This document shows, piece by piece, positions 34,001 through 43,883 of a DNA stretch of 64,000 nt. The stretch is from Saccharomyces mikatae IFO 1815 (taxonomy: Eukaryota > Ascomycota > Saccharomycetes > Saccharomycetales > Saccharomycetaceae). Under the pieces are notes generated by a model. The model was not told where the DNA came from and made no database searches. It saw only the letters and a program-made list of their open reading frames with translations. A program made the translations under genes and the position numbers. Position 1 is the first letter of the stretch. Each line of letters begins with the position of its first letter. The DNA lies in NCBI RefSeq assembly GCF_947241705.1, contig NC_079269.1, positions 496,001-560,000 of the forward strand. Reading direction: 5' to 3'.

Positions 34001-35204
34001 TCATGACAGAAGATGCGTTGTTAAACTAGATAAAGCACTATATGGTCTCAAACAGAGTCCTAAAGAATGGAACGACCATCTTAGACGATATCTAAATAGT
34101 GTTGGATTAAAAGATAATACTTATACTCCAGGACTATACCAATCCAAGGATAAAAAACTCATGATCGCAGTTTATGTTGATGACTGTGTGATTGCAGCAA
34201 GTGATGAACAAAGACTAGATGATTTCATAAACAATTTAAAAAAAACCTTTGAATTGAAAATTACTGGTACCTTAATAGATGGTATTTTGGATACAGATAT
34301 TCTAGGAATGGATTTGATCTATAACAAAAAACTTGGTACGGTTGATTTGACGTTAATATCATTTATAGAAAAAATGGGTGAGAAATATAAAAAGGAATTG
34401 GATAAGGTTAGAAAAAGGTCAATTCCACACATATCAATATACAAGATTGATCCTAAAAACGGAGAATTAAAAATGACCGAAAAGGAATACAAAGACGGCG
34501 TGTTGAAATTACAGCAACTATTAGGTGAACTTAACTATGTTAGGTATAAATGTAGATATGATGTTGAATTTGCGGTTAAAAAGGTGGCTAGATTAGTAAA
34601 CTTTCCTCATAAACAGGTGTTCTACATGATTTATAAAATCATACAATACTTGGTACAACATACGAATATAGGCATACACTATGATAGAGATCTTAACAAA
34701 GATAAGAAAATCACTACTATCACAGATGCATCAGTTGGAACAGAATACGATGCACAATCAAGAATTGGTGTTATAATTTGGTATGGAAAAAATATCTTCA
34801 ATGTTTATTCTAATAAAAGCTCAAACAAGTGCGTATCCTCAACTGAAGCAGAACTTCATGCTATCTATGAAGGCTATGCAGACTCAGAAACACTGAAGGC
34901 AACCTTAACAGAACTCGGAGAAGGTGGAGATAAGGAACTTACAATGCTTACTGATTCAAAACCAGCTATCGAAGGTTTAAATCGGAGCTATCTACAACCC
35001 AAACAGAAGTTCACATGGATAAAAACAGAAATAATTAAAGAGAAAATAAAAGAGAAGATTATAAAACTAATAAAAATAAAAGGTAAAGATAATATAGCAG
35101 ATTTACTTACCAAACCAGTCTCAATATCTGATTTTGATAGATTTATTAAAGTATTGAACAATCAGATAACACCACAGGATATTTTGGCCTCAACGGACTA
35201 TTGA
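31011..35204 (+). CDS. Ty4-like Pol (TYB): protease, integrase, RT, RNase H
   Basis: Pol frame of about 1,397 codons in copia order. An aspartic protease region (VIIDTGSGVNITN) comes near the start. An integrase follows with an HHCC zinc-binding region (HKRMGHTGVQQIE, FWCETCKVSKATRR) and a DDE core (WCMDIFGPV, INSDQGTEFTNDQ). A long Asp/Glu/Ser-rich linker covers about 32400-33500. Then come the reverse transcriptase (LDINHAFLYAKLEEDIYIPHP, the catalytic YVDD in AVYVDDCVIAAS) and RNase H (ITDASVGTEYDAQ, SSTEAELHAIYEGY). It ends ILASTDY like S. cerevisiae Ty4. Expression in the family depends on frameshifting from TYA. The frame looks whole. Confidence 0.93.
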   Translation: MKKQKKKNKKGSNKNLVIIDTGSGVNITNNKNILFDYEDNKEKVKFFGIGKNNAVSVKGSGYIKIKCNTNDDYLLTHYVPEEETTIISGYELARETDLVLSKNYSTLENKDMNIKTHVKNGIIHVKMDDLIDHSAYDSKINAIQPTSSNKIRLKPKIINLKDAHKRMGHTGVQQIENSIKHSHYEENLDLIKEPNEFWCETCKVSKATRRNHYKGSMNEHSIDHEPGSSWCMDIFGPVSNSNSDTKRYMLIMVDNNTRYCITSTHFNKNAETILAQIKKNIQYVETQFDRKVREINSDQGTEFTNDQIAKYFVSKGIHHIFSATQDHAANGRAERYIRTIVTDATTLLKHSKLRIKFWEYAVTSATNVRNCLENKATGQLPLQAISSQPVKVRFMSFLPFGEQGIIWNHNHNKLKPSGLRAIILCKDPNSHGYKFFVPSIKKILTSDNYTIPDYAVDPILRNTQNIYPDDQSRSDSINEAENSDAVSRLYDALENYEDDHKQVTLLTDLFTTEELAQIELNAKYPSPSDNLEGNLDYVFANIEEEEEDKYNHVKNMDIDSDLHSKEKITTESDRNEINKSSNTDEDILDENVYRVPTALQENLVGSQNSININNDDNIASRTHRKISGKEINYKESSEDESDYISHDPTNESVTVASNKDNVTDDNILQSQQELFENIVDPEVLLEQDLDSKTSSYDTSQYVDVQTESNVTSLKDNDVQNDDYSTHEESHHLPLVINVMDNTDQTYVESNKVENKNNSDTSISSEGNNEELVQVMENSEAEKSNATLKSSIITDETIESEKPAINKAGFLNKTFNSLNKKRKRPVENRTSFHDMVERDNKRQRKNIIKLLPDNTETSSAPRIKTIYYNEAISGNADLKEKHAYKEAYRKELQNLKDMKVFDINVKYNRSDVPSNLIIPTNTIFSKKRNGIYKARIVCRGDIQTPDTYNVIGTESLNHNHIKIFLMIANNRNMFMKTLDINHAFLYAKLEEDIYIPHPHDRRCVVKLDKALYGLKQSPKEWNDHLRRYLNSVGLKDNTYTPGLYQSKDKKLMIAVYVDDCVIAASDEQRLDDFINNLKKTFELKITGTLIDGILDTDILGMDLIYNKKLGTVDLTLISFIEKMGEKYKKELDKVRKRSIPHISIYKIDPKNGELKMTEKEYKDGVLKLQQLLGELNYVRYKCRYDVEFAVKKVARLVNFPHKQVFYMIYKIIQYLVQHTNIGIHYDRDLNKDKKITTITDASVGTEYDAQSRIGVIIWYGKNIFNVYSNKSSNKCVSSTEAELHAIYEGYADSETLKATLTELGEGGDKELTMLTDSKPAIEGLNRSYLQPKQKFTWIKTEIIKEKIKEKIIKLIKIKGKDNIADLLTKPVSISDFDRFIKVLNNQITPQDILASTDY

Positions 35205-35278
35205 TAATTAAAATTACTTAAGAACCAAACACATAGCAGATATCTGTTGGAGTACAATAATATATCTTTAAGGGGGCA

Positions 35279-35607
35279 TGTTGGAATAAGTGATTACTAC
35301 TATACACCTATTCGTATAAATTGGATTAAGTTATTGCAACTATACGTCTTCGTATAAATTGAAGTAGAAAAATTCTAATAATAGAATTTACTGCAGTAAT
35401 GAGATAAAGATCTATTAATTGATCAGAACTTATTATATAAGAAGATGAGTTATCATCAAATTCTTATCATTAACACTCTGATTTATGTCTGAACCTTTTG
35501 GTTTAATATAACTAATCAGCGTGTGTTTTATATACCTCTCTTATATAGATTAAGAAGGAACGACTATTCTTAATTATTACAACTTACTAAACTACTAATT
35601 ATCAACA
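35279..35607 (+). repeat. 3' LTR of the Ty4-like element
   Basis: 329-bp copy identical by eye to the 5' LTR. It is preceded by an AAGGGGGCA purine-rich tract (about 35270-35278) that probably serves as the plus-strand primer, and followed by the second TATAT of the target duplication. Confidence 0.95.
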
Positions 35608-35962
35608 TATATATACTGCGTAAAATACAGTTTACTGCTACATAATGATATCTATTGCTCAGAAATCATCCATCCGTTCGTGTATCCTAAGCCGCAAAAA
35701 ATTCTTCGTCACTTTTGGTCTTATTTGCACTACTCCTCAACCTTTAATGTTGTTGTTTTCATTCTTGTTATTTTTTGTCGTTCCCGCTTAAAAAATTCGT
35801 TGGGCAACTATGACGGGTATCCCCTTTGGTTTTGCATTATGGCCTTCACAATTCCTAATTAAAATCCATTAGGTAGTACCATAATGTCCCATAGATATAG
35901 TGTAAATCACTTTGAAAACACCTTATCATTAAGCAAAGCAAGCGATTTGGGAAACGTGCCTG
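35608..35962. other. Ty-VAC7 spacer
   Basis: 355-bp region holding the TATAT duplication (35608-35612) and then the VAC7 promoter. The AT-rich TATATATACTG next to the insertion was part of the original target. No site was assigned with confidence, and I saw no older LTR remnant here. Confidence 0.45.
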
Positions 35963-37387
35963 ATGACTGAAGAAGATAGAAAACTCACTGTGGAGACTGA
36001 AACAGTTGAGGCACCTGTGGTGAATGATCTTCTATTGTCTAATAATAGTAATAGTAACAGTAATACTGTAGCAATTTCTAACCCTATTATTCCCTCCGCT
36101 TCCATATCCGCATCTCCGCTCCACAGGGAAATAAAGGATGATTCTGGCAGTATTGCTATTACTACCAACAACGTTTTGGAGCATAATTTGCCGACTATAG
36201 ATAACAATTTGATGGATTCCGATGCCACGTCACATAATCAAGATCATTGGCACTCGGACATAAATAGAGCAGGAACTTCGATGTCAACAAGCGATATTCC
36301 GACGGATTTACATTTGGAACATAACCCTTCTGTTCCATCGAGTAACAGTAATAGTAACAATGGCTTAATTAATCATAATCCTTTGTCATCCCATCTTTCC
36401 AACGCGACATCTTCTTTACGAAACAAGAAAAGCTCTTTGTTAGTGACATCTAATCCTGCGTTTGCCTCAGACATTGAACTATCGAAGAAGAAGATTCCTC
36501 TCGTCTCCAATAATATGCCTACAAGCAACATTGCGCTTTATCAAACAGCAAGATCGGCAAACATACATGGCCCATCTTCCGCATCGGCGGCCAAAGCCTT
36601 TAGAAAGGCTTCAGCCTTCTCGAATAACACGGCACCCAGCACGAGTAATAACATTAGTTCAGACACATCACCCGCTCCTCTCTTACCGCTTCCTTCACTT
36701 TCTCAACAAAATAAGTCGAAAATAATAGAAAGGCCCCCAATGCACGTCACTAATTCGAGGGAAATACTGTTAGGGGAAAATCTGTTAGATGATACGAAAA
36801 CTAAGAGCGCTGTCGCGAATTCAACTACTCATGATAGCGACCCAATAGCTAATGGTGATTCACGCATACCGAACCACCCAAACACAGATGATAAAGAAAA
36901 CAGTGATAGGGTTAAGAAAACTAAAAACAATGATAGCGTTAATAGTGAACGTAATGACAATATTAATAGAGCATCCACAGCACACACTAAAACTGTACCC
37001 TCAACTGCTTCGAAGTCCACTACTGAGAATACGCAGGACCTTAATAATAATATTTCCAGCAACAGTAGTAACAACTACAGTAAGAATAAAAAAAAGGTCG
37101 TTAACAATAACAGTAATAATGCATCGAATAAAGTAAACAGCGATGTCAAGAAGGTCAACGCCGACTCAAGCACTTCCACTTCCAACAACAGTACAACAAA
37201 TGACGATTCGCATGATAGTAATTCCGAAAAACCAACAAAGGCAGACTTTTTCGCTGCGAGACTGGCAACAGCAGTAGGTGAAAATGAAATTAGTGATTCG
37301 GAAGAAACTTTTGTGTATGAATCTGCAGCTAATTCGACTAAGAATCTAATTTACCCCGATTCTTCCAACCAGCAGCAGTCACAACAA

Positions 37388-37426
<39 letters not shown>

Positions 37427-39463
37427 AGCCATGGTATAACTTCTAAGATGAGTGCTCCATTGTTAAACAATAATAAAAAACTATTAAGTCGGCTGAAAAA
37501 CTCGAGGCATATAAGTACAGGTGCTATACTGAATAACTCAATTGCGAGTATGAATCCTAATTCAAGCTTAAATTCTAATATGGCTCTGAATAATAACAAT
37601 ATGACGTCGGGCCACAATCATTTAGACGAATTGAGTAGCGTAATCCAGGTCCAACCGCATCAATTACAACAACAGCAACAATCAACGGATGTTCAATCGG
37701 TAGATTCATATACTTCTGATAATCCAGAATGCCATATTATTCCCAAGTCACCTGATAAGAGATCAAGCCTAGTGTCCTTGCCCAAAGTTTCTCCACACTT
37801 GCTTTCATCTACATCAAGCAATGGTAATACAATATCATGTCCTAATGTGGCAACAAATTCACAGGAATTGGAATCAAATAATGATATCTCAACCAAAAAG
37901 TCGCTTTCTAATTCCACTTTGAGACATTCTTCCACCAATAGAAATTCGAATTATGGTGACAACAAAAGGCCACTTAGAACAACGGTCTCAAAGATATTTG
38001 ATTCGAATCCAAATGGAGCACCTTTACGAAGATATTCAGGGGTACCAGACCACGTTAATTTGGAAGATTACATTGAACAGTCACATAACTATCCAACAAT
38101 GCCAAATAGTGTAAAAAAGGAAGAATTTTACAACAATAGGAATAGCAAGTTTCCTCATGGGTTAAACTTTTATAACGATCACGACGTTATTGAAGAGGAG
38201 AATAATAATGACTCTATAAACCCAAATCGACCGCAACATACCAACCTTCAGCACGAGTTTATTCCAGAGGATAACGAGAGTGATGAGAACGATATTCATT
38301 CCATGTTCTACTACAATCATAAGAACGATTTAGAGACGAAGCCTTTGATATCCGATTATGGTGAAGATGAAGATGTAGACGATTATGATCGTCAAAATGG
38401 TACTTTTAATAGTTATTATGGCTCGGCATCTAACACTCACGAACTTCCATTGCATGGCAGAATGCCATCAAGATCAAATAACGATTATTACGATTTTATG
38501 GTCAGTAACAATACAAATAATGATAATCAAGTAAATCAATATACTCCACTTAAAACAAAACGTGTTCATAGACACCTTTCAAGAGCAAATAATAGCATAA
38601 TGAATGGTAGCATCCATATGAATGGCAACGATGATGTTGCGCATCCTAATATCAATAATAACGATATCGTTGGTTATTCTCCGCACAACTTTTATTCAAG
38701 AAAGTCACCTTTTGGGAAAGTTAAGAGTTTCCTCTATCTTGCATTTGTGATATCATCACTGTTGATGACAGGATTTATTCTGGGATTTTTGTTGGCCACA
38801 AATAAAGAGTTACAAGACGTAGACGTGGTAGTAATGGATAATGTCATTTCAAGTTCAGATGAACTAATCTTTGATATCACAGTAAGTGCTTTCAATCCTG
38901 GCTTTTTTAGTATAAGCGTTTCCCAAGTTGATTTGGATATTTTTGCAAAAAGTTCATTCTTAAAGTGTGATCCTAATGGTGATTGTACCGTGGTGGAGCA
39001 AGAACGGAGAATTTTGCAAATGACAACAAACCCTTCGCTAGTAGAAGAGAGTGCTAAAAGTGATGTTAGTGGTGGGAACATAGAGACCGTATTACTAGGA
39101 ACCGTTAACAGTCTAGAAACGCCATTAAAGTTCCAGGGTGGTGCTTTCAATAGGAACTACGATGTGTCAGTTTCAAGCGTCAAGCTTTTAAATCCTGGGT
39201 CTCGTGAAGCCAAACATGAAAATGACGATGACGACGATGATAATAACGGCAGCGATGAAAGTAATGTCAATGACAAACAACACGAAAGTAAAACAAGTGT
39301 TACAAAAGACAAAGAGAACGATACTAGCAAATGGAAGCTACTGATCAAACATGAATATGAATTGATAGTTCGTGGGAGTATGAAGTACGAGGTACCCTTC
39401 TTCAATACACAAAAATCTACGGCTATTCAAAAGGATTCCATGGTCCATCCTGGTAAGAAGTGA
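35963..39463 (+). CDS. VAC7: Vacuolar membrane regulator of PI(3,5)P2, Vac7
   Basis: Integral vacuolar membrane protein that activates the Fab1 lipid kinase to make phosphatidylinositol 3,5-bisphosphate, controlling vacuole size and inheritance. The 1,166-aa protein (S. cerevisiae 1,165 aa) has a very long, low-complexity N-terminal cytosolic region rich in Asn/Ser, with a polyglutamine tract (about 37370-37427, residues about 470-490). A single membrane span lies at about residues 920-942 (FLYLAFVISSLLMTGFILGF), followed by a conserved lumenal domain (about 945-1165). An acidic insertion of Asp (DDDDDDNNGSDES) lies in the C-terminal part. Identification rests on place, length and the anchored C-terminal domain. 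Confidence 0.95.
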
Positions 39464-39825
39464 GTATTAAGAATGTATTTCTTCTCATTGAGGTTAGGTA
39501 TTTTTCTTTTTTTAGCGCAACAGCGGAAGGCAATTTCCAAAACAGGAATGTACCTTCCTAAAGAGGAAAATGTATTTGTTTTTTGATGTTTTTTTCTTTT
39601 TGACTATTCAAATTTAGAAAGTGAAAAAATACAAAAATGTTACATAGGATACGATACGGTAGTGTATTATATTTTTATTATTATCGTTTTTAAATAGAGT
39701 GTTTAGTAAACAAGGTGAGGGTTGTGCAACTCGTTTAGTAATCATTCTTTTTTTTCTTCCTTTCAAGTATAATAAAACAATAGCAGTATTGGGAGCGAGG
39801 AATACACTGGTAGCGATAAGTGCTC
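39464..39825. promoter_or_regulatory. VAC7-MSG5 intergenic region
   Basis: 362-bp spacer with T-rich tracts (39505-39520, 39575-39600, 39745-39760) and AT-rich DNA. MSG5 promoter elements are expected here, but no pheromone response element (TGAAACA) was seen. No gene was seen. Confidence 0.4.
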
Positions 39826-41295
39826 ATGCAATTTCACTCGGATAAACAGCGTTTGGACAGTACAAGTGACATAGATTTCAAGCCAAACTCACCCCGTTCC
39901 TTACAAAATAGGAATACAAAAAATTTATCTCTAGATATAGCGACGCTTCATCCTCTAATGGAATTCTCATTGCCAAACCAGGATGTACCTGATTCAGTAA
40001 ACTTCACATCGCCGACGCCTTTGAATCCATACATGAAGTCCAAACCTACCGAGTTGGAGAAAGGTCCACTAAAAGTAAGTTCAAGACCAACACTACCGTC
40101 GCTGCCCAAGAGGCGAAGCGAGGCGTCTATATACACACTACCAGTATCTCTGAAGAACCGGGCCGTTTCTCCAAATTTGTATACAAGGTCATCTACGATG
40201 TCATCAATCAACAAGCTCTCATCATCATCACCATTATCATCATTTTCAGAAAAACCCCATCTGAATAGAGTCCATTCGTTATCCGTTAAGACCAAAGATT
40301 TGAAGTCGAAGGGGATCAGAGGCCGGTCTCAAACTATTTCCGGATTAGAGACATCTACGCCAATCTCCAGTATCTGTGAAGGTACTTTAGTCAATCCCGA
40401 TATGAATAGGTTCTCTAACCAAAAAAATATGCAAACAACATTAATTTTTCCCGAAGAGGAGTCAGATTTGAATATCGATATGGTGCATACAGAGATCTAT
40501 CAACGAACAGTTTATATAGACGGACCATTACTGGTGATACCACCTAATTTGTACCTATATTCAGAACCCAAACTAGAAGACATTTTATCGTTCGATTTGG
40601 TTATTAATGTTGCTAAAGAAATACCGAACTTGGAATTTTTAATACCGCCGGAAATGGCGCATAAAATACAATACTATCACATCGAATGGACACATACTTC
40701 CAAGATTGTCAACGACTTATCTCGATTGACACACATTATGCATACTGCTCGTTTGCAAGGCAAGAAAGTACTGGTACACTGTCAGTGTGGAGTATCAAGA
40801 TCAGCATCATTGATTGTAGCGTATATCATGCGATATTATGGCTTGAATTTGAATGACGCATACAATAAACTCAAGGCTGTCGCCAAGGATATAAGTCCAA
40901 ATATGGGGCTCATCTTCCAACTTATGGAATGGGGAACAATGTTATCCAAGAACTCTACGGACGAAGGGGAGATTGTTAATATGTCTGAAGAAAATAACGT
41001 TAGCAATAACGAAAATTCCTCCTCCACTACAATGTCCTACTCTTCTGCATCATTTAGAAGTTATCCTATTGTAATGAATCTTTCGTCGTCGCCAAACGAT
41101 AGTTCTGTCAATTCTTCGGAGGTGACACCAAGGACTCCTGCTACTTTGACTGGAGAGAGGACCACATTGGCCGCAGAACATGGTGACGAACATGAGCACC
41201 GTAAAACGCTGTCTGAAACCACAGACGCACTGAACGCTTCTGTCGACAATGAATCCATATCCACAACCTCGGACCAGATCATGTTTCTTCCCTAA
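39826..41295 (+). CDS. MSG5: Dual-specificity MAP-kinase phosphatase Msg5
   Basis: Dual-specificity phosphatase that dephosphorylates the MAP kinases Fus3 and Slt2, adapting cells to pheromone and cell-wall stress. The start at 39826 (MQFHSDKQRL) gives 489 aa as in S. cerevisiae; the frame is open two codons upstream without an ATG. The N-terminal half is Ser/Pro-rich and holds MAPK-docking-type basic motifs. The DSP domain (about 230-375) has the catalytic P-loop HCQCGVSRSAS with Cys319 and Arg325. A second Met at residue 45 (MEFSLPNQD) matches the internal start used for the short isoform in S. cerevisiae. The C-terminal tail is Ser/Thr-rich. Confidence 0.97.
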   Translation: MQFHSDKQRLDSTSDIDFKPNSPRSLQNRNTKNLSLDIATLHPLMEFSLPNQDVPDSVNFTSPTPLNPYMKSKPTELEKGPLKVSSRPTLPSLPKRRSEASIYTLPVSLKNRAVSPNLYTRSSTMSSINKLSSSSPLSSFSEKPHLNRVHSLSVKTKDLKSKGIRGRSQTISGLETSTPISSICEGTLVNPDMNRFSNQKNMQTTLIFPEEESDLNIDMVHTEIYQRTVYIDGPLLVIPPNLYLYSEPKLEDILSFDLVINVAKEIPNLEFLIPPEMAHKIQYYHIEWTHTSKIVNDLSRLTHIMHTARLQGKKVLVHCQCGVSRSASLIVAYIMRYYGLNLNDAYNKLKAVAKDISPNMGLIFQLMEWGTMLSKNSTDEGEIVNMSEENNVSNNENSSSTTMSYSSASFRSYPIVMNLSSSPNDSSVNSSEVTPRTPATLTGERTTLAAEHGDEHEHRKTLSETTDALNASVDNESISTTSDQIMFLP

Positions 41296-41605
41296 GACCA
41301 GCACTCCCAACAGAATGCTCATGGCTATCAGATCTGCAGGCAGACCGTCTCTCACGCTGCTAAGATACATAATTAGTACATCATTCTACGTAACAATTAT
41401 CCATCAATGTAAGTGTCACATTTTGCAAAAAATCGTCCAATAGACGTTTTCCTCGTTTGTGATTGGCCCCACGTTTTGCGCCGATACAAGCGGCGGCGAA
41501 AAGTTAAAAAGAACAATCAATTAAATAAGGCCATTTCTCACTTCTATTCTTACTTTTGTGCAGGCCAAAGCAGAGACAAGATCAACTAAGAACATCATAT
41601 CTATA
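41296..41605. promoter_or_regulatory. COX5A promoter with two CCAAT boxes
   Basis: 310-bp region. CCAAT occurs at 41437-41441 (plus) and as ATTGG at 41462-41466, about 140-170 bp upstream of the COX5A ATG. These fit Hap2/3/4/5 binding and the known heme and oxygen induction of COX5A. The assignment is by motif only. GCGGCGG near 41490 makes the stretch locally GC-rich. Confidence 0.6.
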
Positions 41606-42067
41606 ATGTTGCGTAACACTTTTACCAAGGCTGGTGGTCTATCACGTGTCACCTCTGTAAGATTCGCTCAAACGCACGCCCTTTCCAATGCTGCCGTAAT
41701 GGATCTACAATCCAGATGGGAGAACATGCCCTCGACTGAACAGCAGGATATTGTCAGTAAGTTGAGTGAACGTCAGAAATTACCATGGGCCCAACTTACT
41801 GAGCCTGAAAAGCAAGCTGTGTGGTACATCTCTTACGGGGAGTGGGGACCAAGAAGACCTGTGTTGAATAAAGGTGACTCCGGTTTTATTGCCAAAGGTG
41901 TTGCAGCTGGTCTACTATTTTCTGTTGGGCTTTTTGCTTTGATTAGAATGGCGGGTGGTCAAGACACGAAAACGATGAATAAAGAGTGGCAGTTAAAGAG
42001 TGACGAATATTTGAAGTCAAAGAATGCTAATCCTTGGGGTGGTTACTCTCAAGTTCAGTCTAAATAG
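41606..42067 (+). CDS. COX5A: Cytochrome c oxidase subunit Va
   Basis: Aerobic isoform of subunit Cox5 (COX4 family) of mitochondrial complex IV, in the inner membrane. The start at 41606 (MLRNTFTKAGG) gives 153 aa, the S. cerevisiae length; the frame runs 16 codons further up without a better start. It has a presequence of about 20 residues (SRVTSVRFAQT), a matrix domain with LPWAQLTEPEKQAVWYISYG, and one membrane span (about 93-113, GVAAGLLFSVGLFALIRMAG). The intermembrane C-terminal tail ends NPWGGYSQVQSK. Isoform A rather than B is supported by neighbours MSG5 and COG5. Confidence 0.96.
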   Translation: MLRNTFTKAGGLSRVTSVRFAQTHALSNAAVMDLQSRWENMPSTEQQDIVSKLSERQKLPWAQLTEPEKQAVWYISYGEWGPRRPVLNKGDSGFIAKGVAAGLLFSVGLFALIRMAGGQDTKTMNKEWQLKSDEYLKSKNANPWGGYSQVQSK

Positions 42068-42597
42068 GCAAGCCAAATTTTCTGAAAGAAAATTATTAGG
42101 GGCCAACAATTGTAATGGTTTTTTCAGCTAGTCTGTGACCTATACGAAAAATGAGTATTTCTAGTACATTAGTGTATCCTGTGGGTCATTCACCCAATAC
42201 AATCCCAACATATCAAACATAAAACCGGCTATTTGCCACTCTCACATTTTTTCTTTATTTATTGAGTCAAGTCTATTAATCTTTTCTTAGAACTTATAAT
42301 TTTATATCATTATTCTTATTATTTATATACTTAGAAAACCCCCCAAAAAAGGAAATAAACCTAAATAATATGAGCGAATTTCGTATGTTTATGGGTTGCT
42401 TTGTCCATAGCTAGCATTGTATCATCCATACTCTCCATGTATTTCTTTAAACTTCTCGATTTGGTTGAATATTACATAACTTGAAGAAAAAAAAAGAAAA
42501 TCAACTAACAAGAATAGATAACAAAAGAAGAATCTAAAAACGAGAGTAAGAAAAAGCACTGAGAGTGGTGGTATATTGGGAAACGGTAATAACATCA
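42068..42597. other. COX5A-COG5 intergenic region
   Basis: 530-bp AT-rich spacer between tandem genes. A/T tracts at 42290-42330 and 42480-42500 are present, and a CCCCCC-like run lies near 42340. No gene, RNA or clear regulatory site was recognised. Confidence 0.45.
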
Positions 42598-43794
42598 ATG
42601 GCAAACGATCTAGAAGATTTCGAGTCTCTGCTGGAACCGGATTTTGATGCTAAACAATTTGGCAATGATTTACTGAAGGCTACTAATAACAATGACACAA
42701 CAATTTTAGACCTAAACACACCTCTCAAAAAACTGAATTACGATCTCCATGAGATTGATTCTAGGATAGATCAGTTAATAAACAATAACCCCTTGGAGAT
42801 AATAGAATTAATTTACAAGAATGAACACGTTAATTCCACTATAGTTGATGAGTTGAAACCAAGTTTAGAATACTTGGACATGTCATATGATAGATTAAAA
42901 GTCGAAGTTTTAGATCCTTATGAGAGAGCGAGGAAAGTTCAACTGGCACTAAGTAAAGTTTATCAAACGTCCTTTCTTTTACGGGGAGCTTTGCTTTATA
43001 TCCATTTGTCACAGAAAATAAACACAGCGTGCCAAACAGCCCAATTGAATTCATCAACAGCTATAAATTTAGCCTCATTACACTACCAACTCCAAGTAAC
43101 CCTTAGAGAGAATGAAAATTTAAAATCCTTGCAGAAAATCAAACAACTAGATCAAAACATTGTTTCTCCTAATAAAAGAGAGTTGATAACATTTTTATCT
43201 CTACAAATGTCTAAAGAGTGTTTGAATTCTATTAAAATCAAGTCAAACCAAGAGGTAATTTCTCAGTTAGCCTACTCTCTGTTTTTACTCTCATCTCAAG
43301 AATTTGAATCTACCATAAACAAAATTATTCTTTCAAACGTTACAACTAGCTCCCAAATTTTATCAAAAACTTTAAACTCTATAAGGATGTTTCCTGAAGC
43401 GTTCAAAGAAGTCGTTCAAAAAGGTTGTAGCATCTATATCTTAGAAACGATACTGCGAAATCTCAAAACTGATAACATCACGAAATCGACAAAACCCTTC
43501 CTTGCTAATAAATCACATCATAGTCATCTTTTGTCAGAGTATACTTCAATGAGGAATATAAAAACAGGTTCTGGTACACCAAGAGACCTGTTTTGGAACA
43601 AAGTTTCATCCGCTTTCAAAAAGGACTTTGAAATATCTGTTAATAGAGGTGGTCCCGTGGGCAAGTCGCTGTTAAAGAATAAAGATTTTATTATTGATAC
43701 TATTGAGCAAAACATGAAAAAGTCCTTTGGTAGTAGCGATTATCAAAGTTACTTGGATATGATGCTAAATTCTGTGTGTATTAATTCAAAATGA
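42598..43794 (+). CDS. COG5: Conserved oligomeric Golgi complex subunit 5
   Basis: Subunit of the COG tethering complex (lobe B, Cog5-8) that captures vesicles for retrograde traffic within the Golgi. The start at 42598 (MANDLEDFESLLEPDFD) gives 398 aa, near the 403 aa of S. cerevisiae Cog5; the open frame runs 11 codons further up without an ATG. The N-terminal part carries heptad-like helices (LNYDLHEIDSRIDQLINNNP), as expected for the lobe contact. The rest is helical with no enzymatic motif. Position after COX5A matches YNL051W. Yeast Cog5 is short compared with animal Cog5. Confidence 0.94.
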   Translation: MANDLEDFESLLEPDFDAKQFGNDLLKATNNNDTTILDLNTPLKKLNYDLHEIDSRIDQLINNNPLEIIELIYKNEHVNSTIVDELKPSLEYLDMSYDRLKVEVLDPYERARKVQLALSKVYQTSFLLRGALLYIHLSQKINTACQTAQLNSSTAINLASLHYQLQVTLRENENLKSLQKIKQLDQNIVSPNKRELITFLSLQMSKECLNSIKIKSNQEVISQLAYSLFLLSSQEFESTINKIILSNVTTSSQILSKTLNSIRMFPEAFKEVVQKGCSIYILETILRNLKTDNITKSTKPFLANKSHHSHLLSEYTSMRNIKTGSGTPRDLFWNKVSSAFKKDFEISVNRGGPVGKSLLKNKDFIIDTIEQNMKKSFGSSDYQSYLDMMLNSVCINSK

Positions 43795-43883
43795 GTGAGC
43801 TGTCTCACACAAAATAGAACGTTAATGAAACAAAATGAATTTTAAGAAATAATTCTATAACATATGAATACGTATATATATGG

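Larger units (their letters stand above)
29494..35607 (+). mobile_element. Whole-looking Ty4-family LTR retrotransposon (Tsu4-like)
   Basis: Copia-superfamily element of 6,114 bp. It has 329-bp LTRs that are identical by eye (29494-29822, 35279-35607), both starting TGTTGGAATA and ending TATCAACA, and a 5-bp target duplication TATAT (29489-29493 and 35608-35612). The primer-binding site directly follows the 5' LTR and matches the 3' end of tRNA-Asn, as known for Ty4. A purine-rich tract precedes the 3' LTR. Two overlapping frames correspond to TYA and TYB, and no breaks are obvious. Sequence kinship is clearly Ty4, not Ty1/2; strong divergence from S. cerevisiae Ty4 in the N-terminal Gag part and in the region between integrase and RT suggests the Tsu4 type. 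Identical LTRs imply very recent insertion. Confidence 0.95.

Noticed and set aside
35608-35962. Possible older LTR remnant right of the Ty4-like element
   Set aside because: Beyond the TATAT duplication I could not align this stretch to tau, delta or sigma by eye.
38734-39150. 138-codon minus-strand frame
   Set aside because: Antisense to the conserved C-terminal part of VAC7; no independent support.
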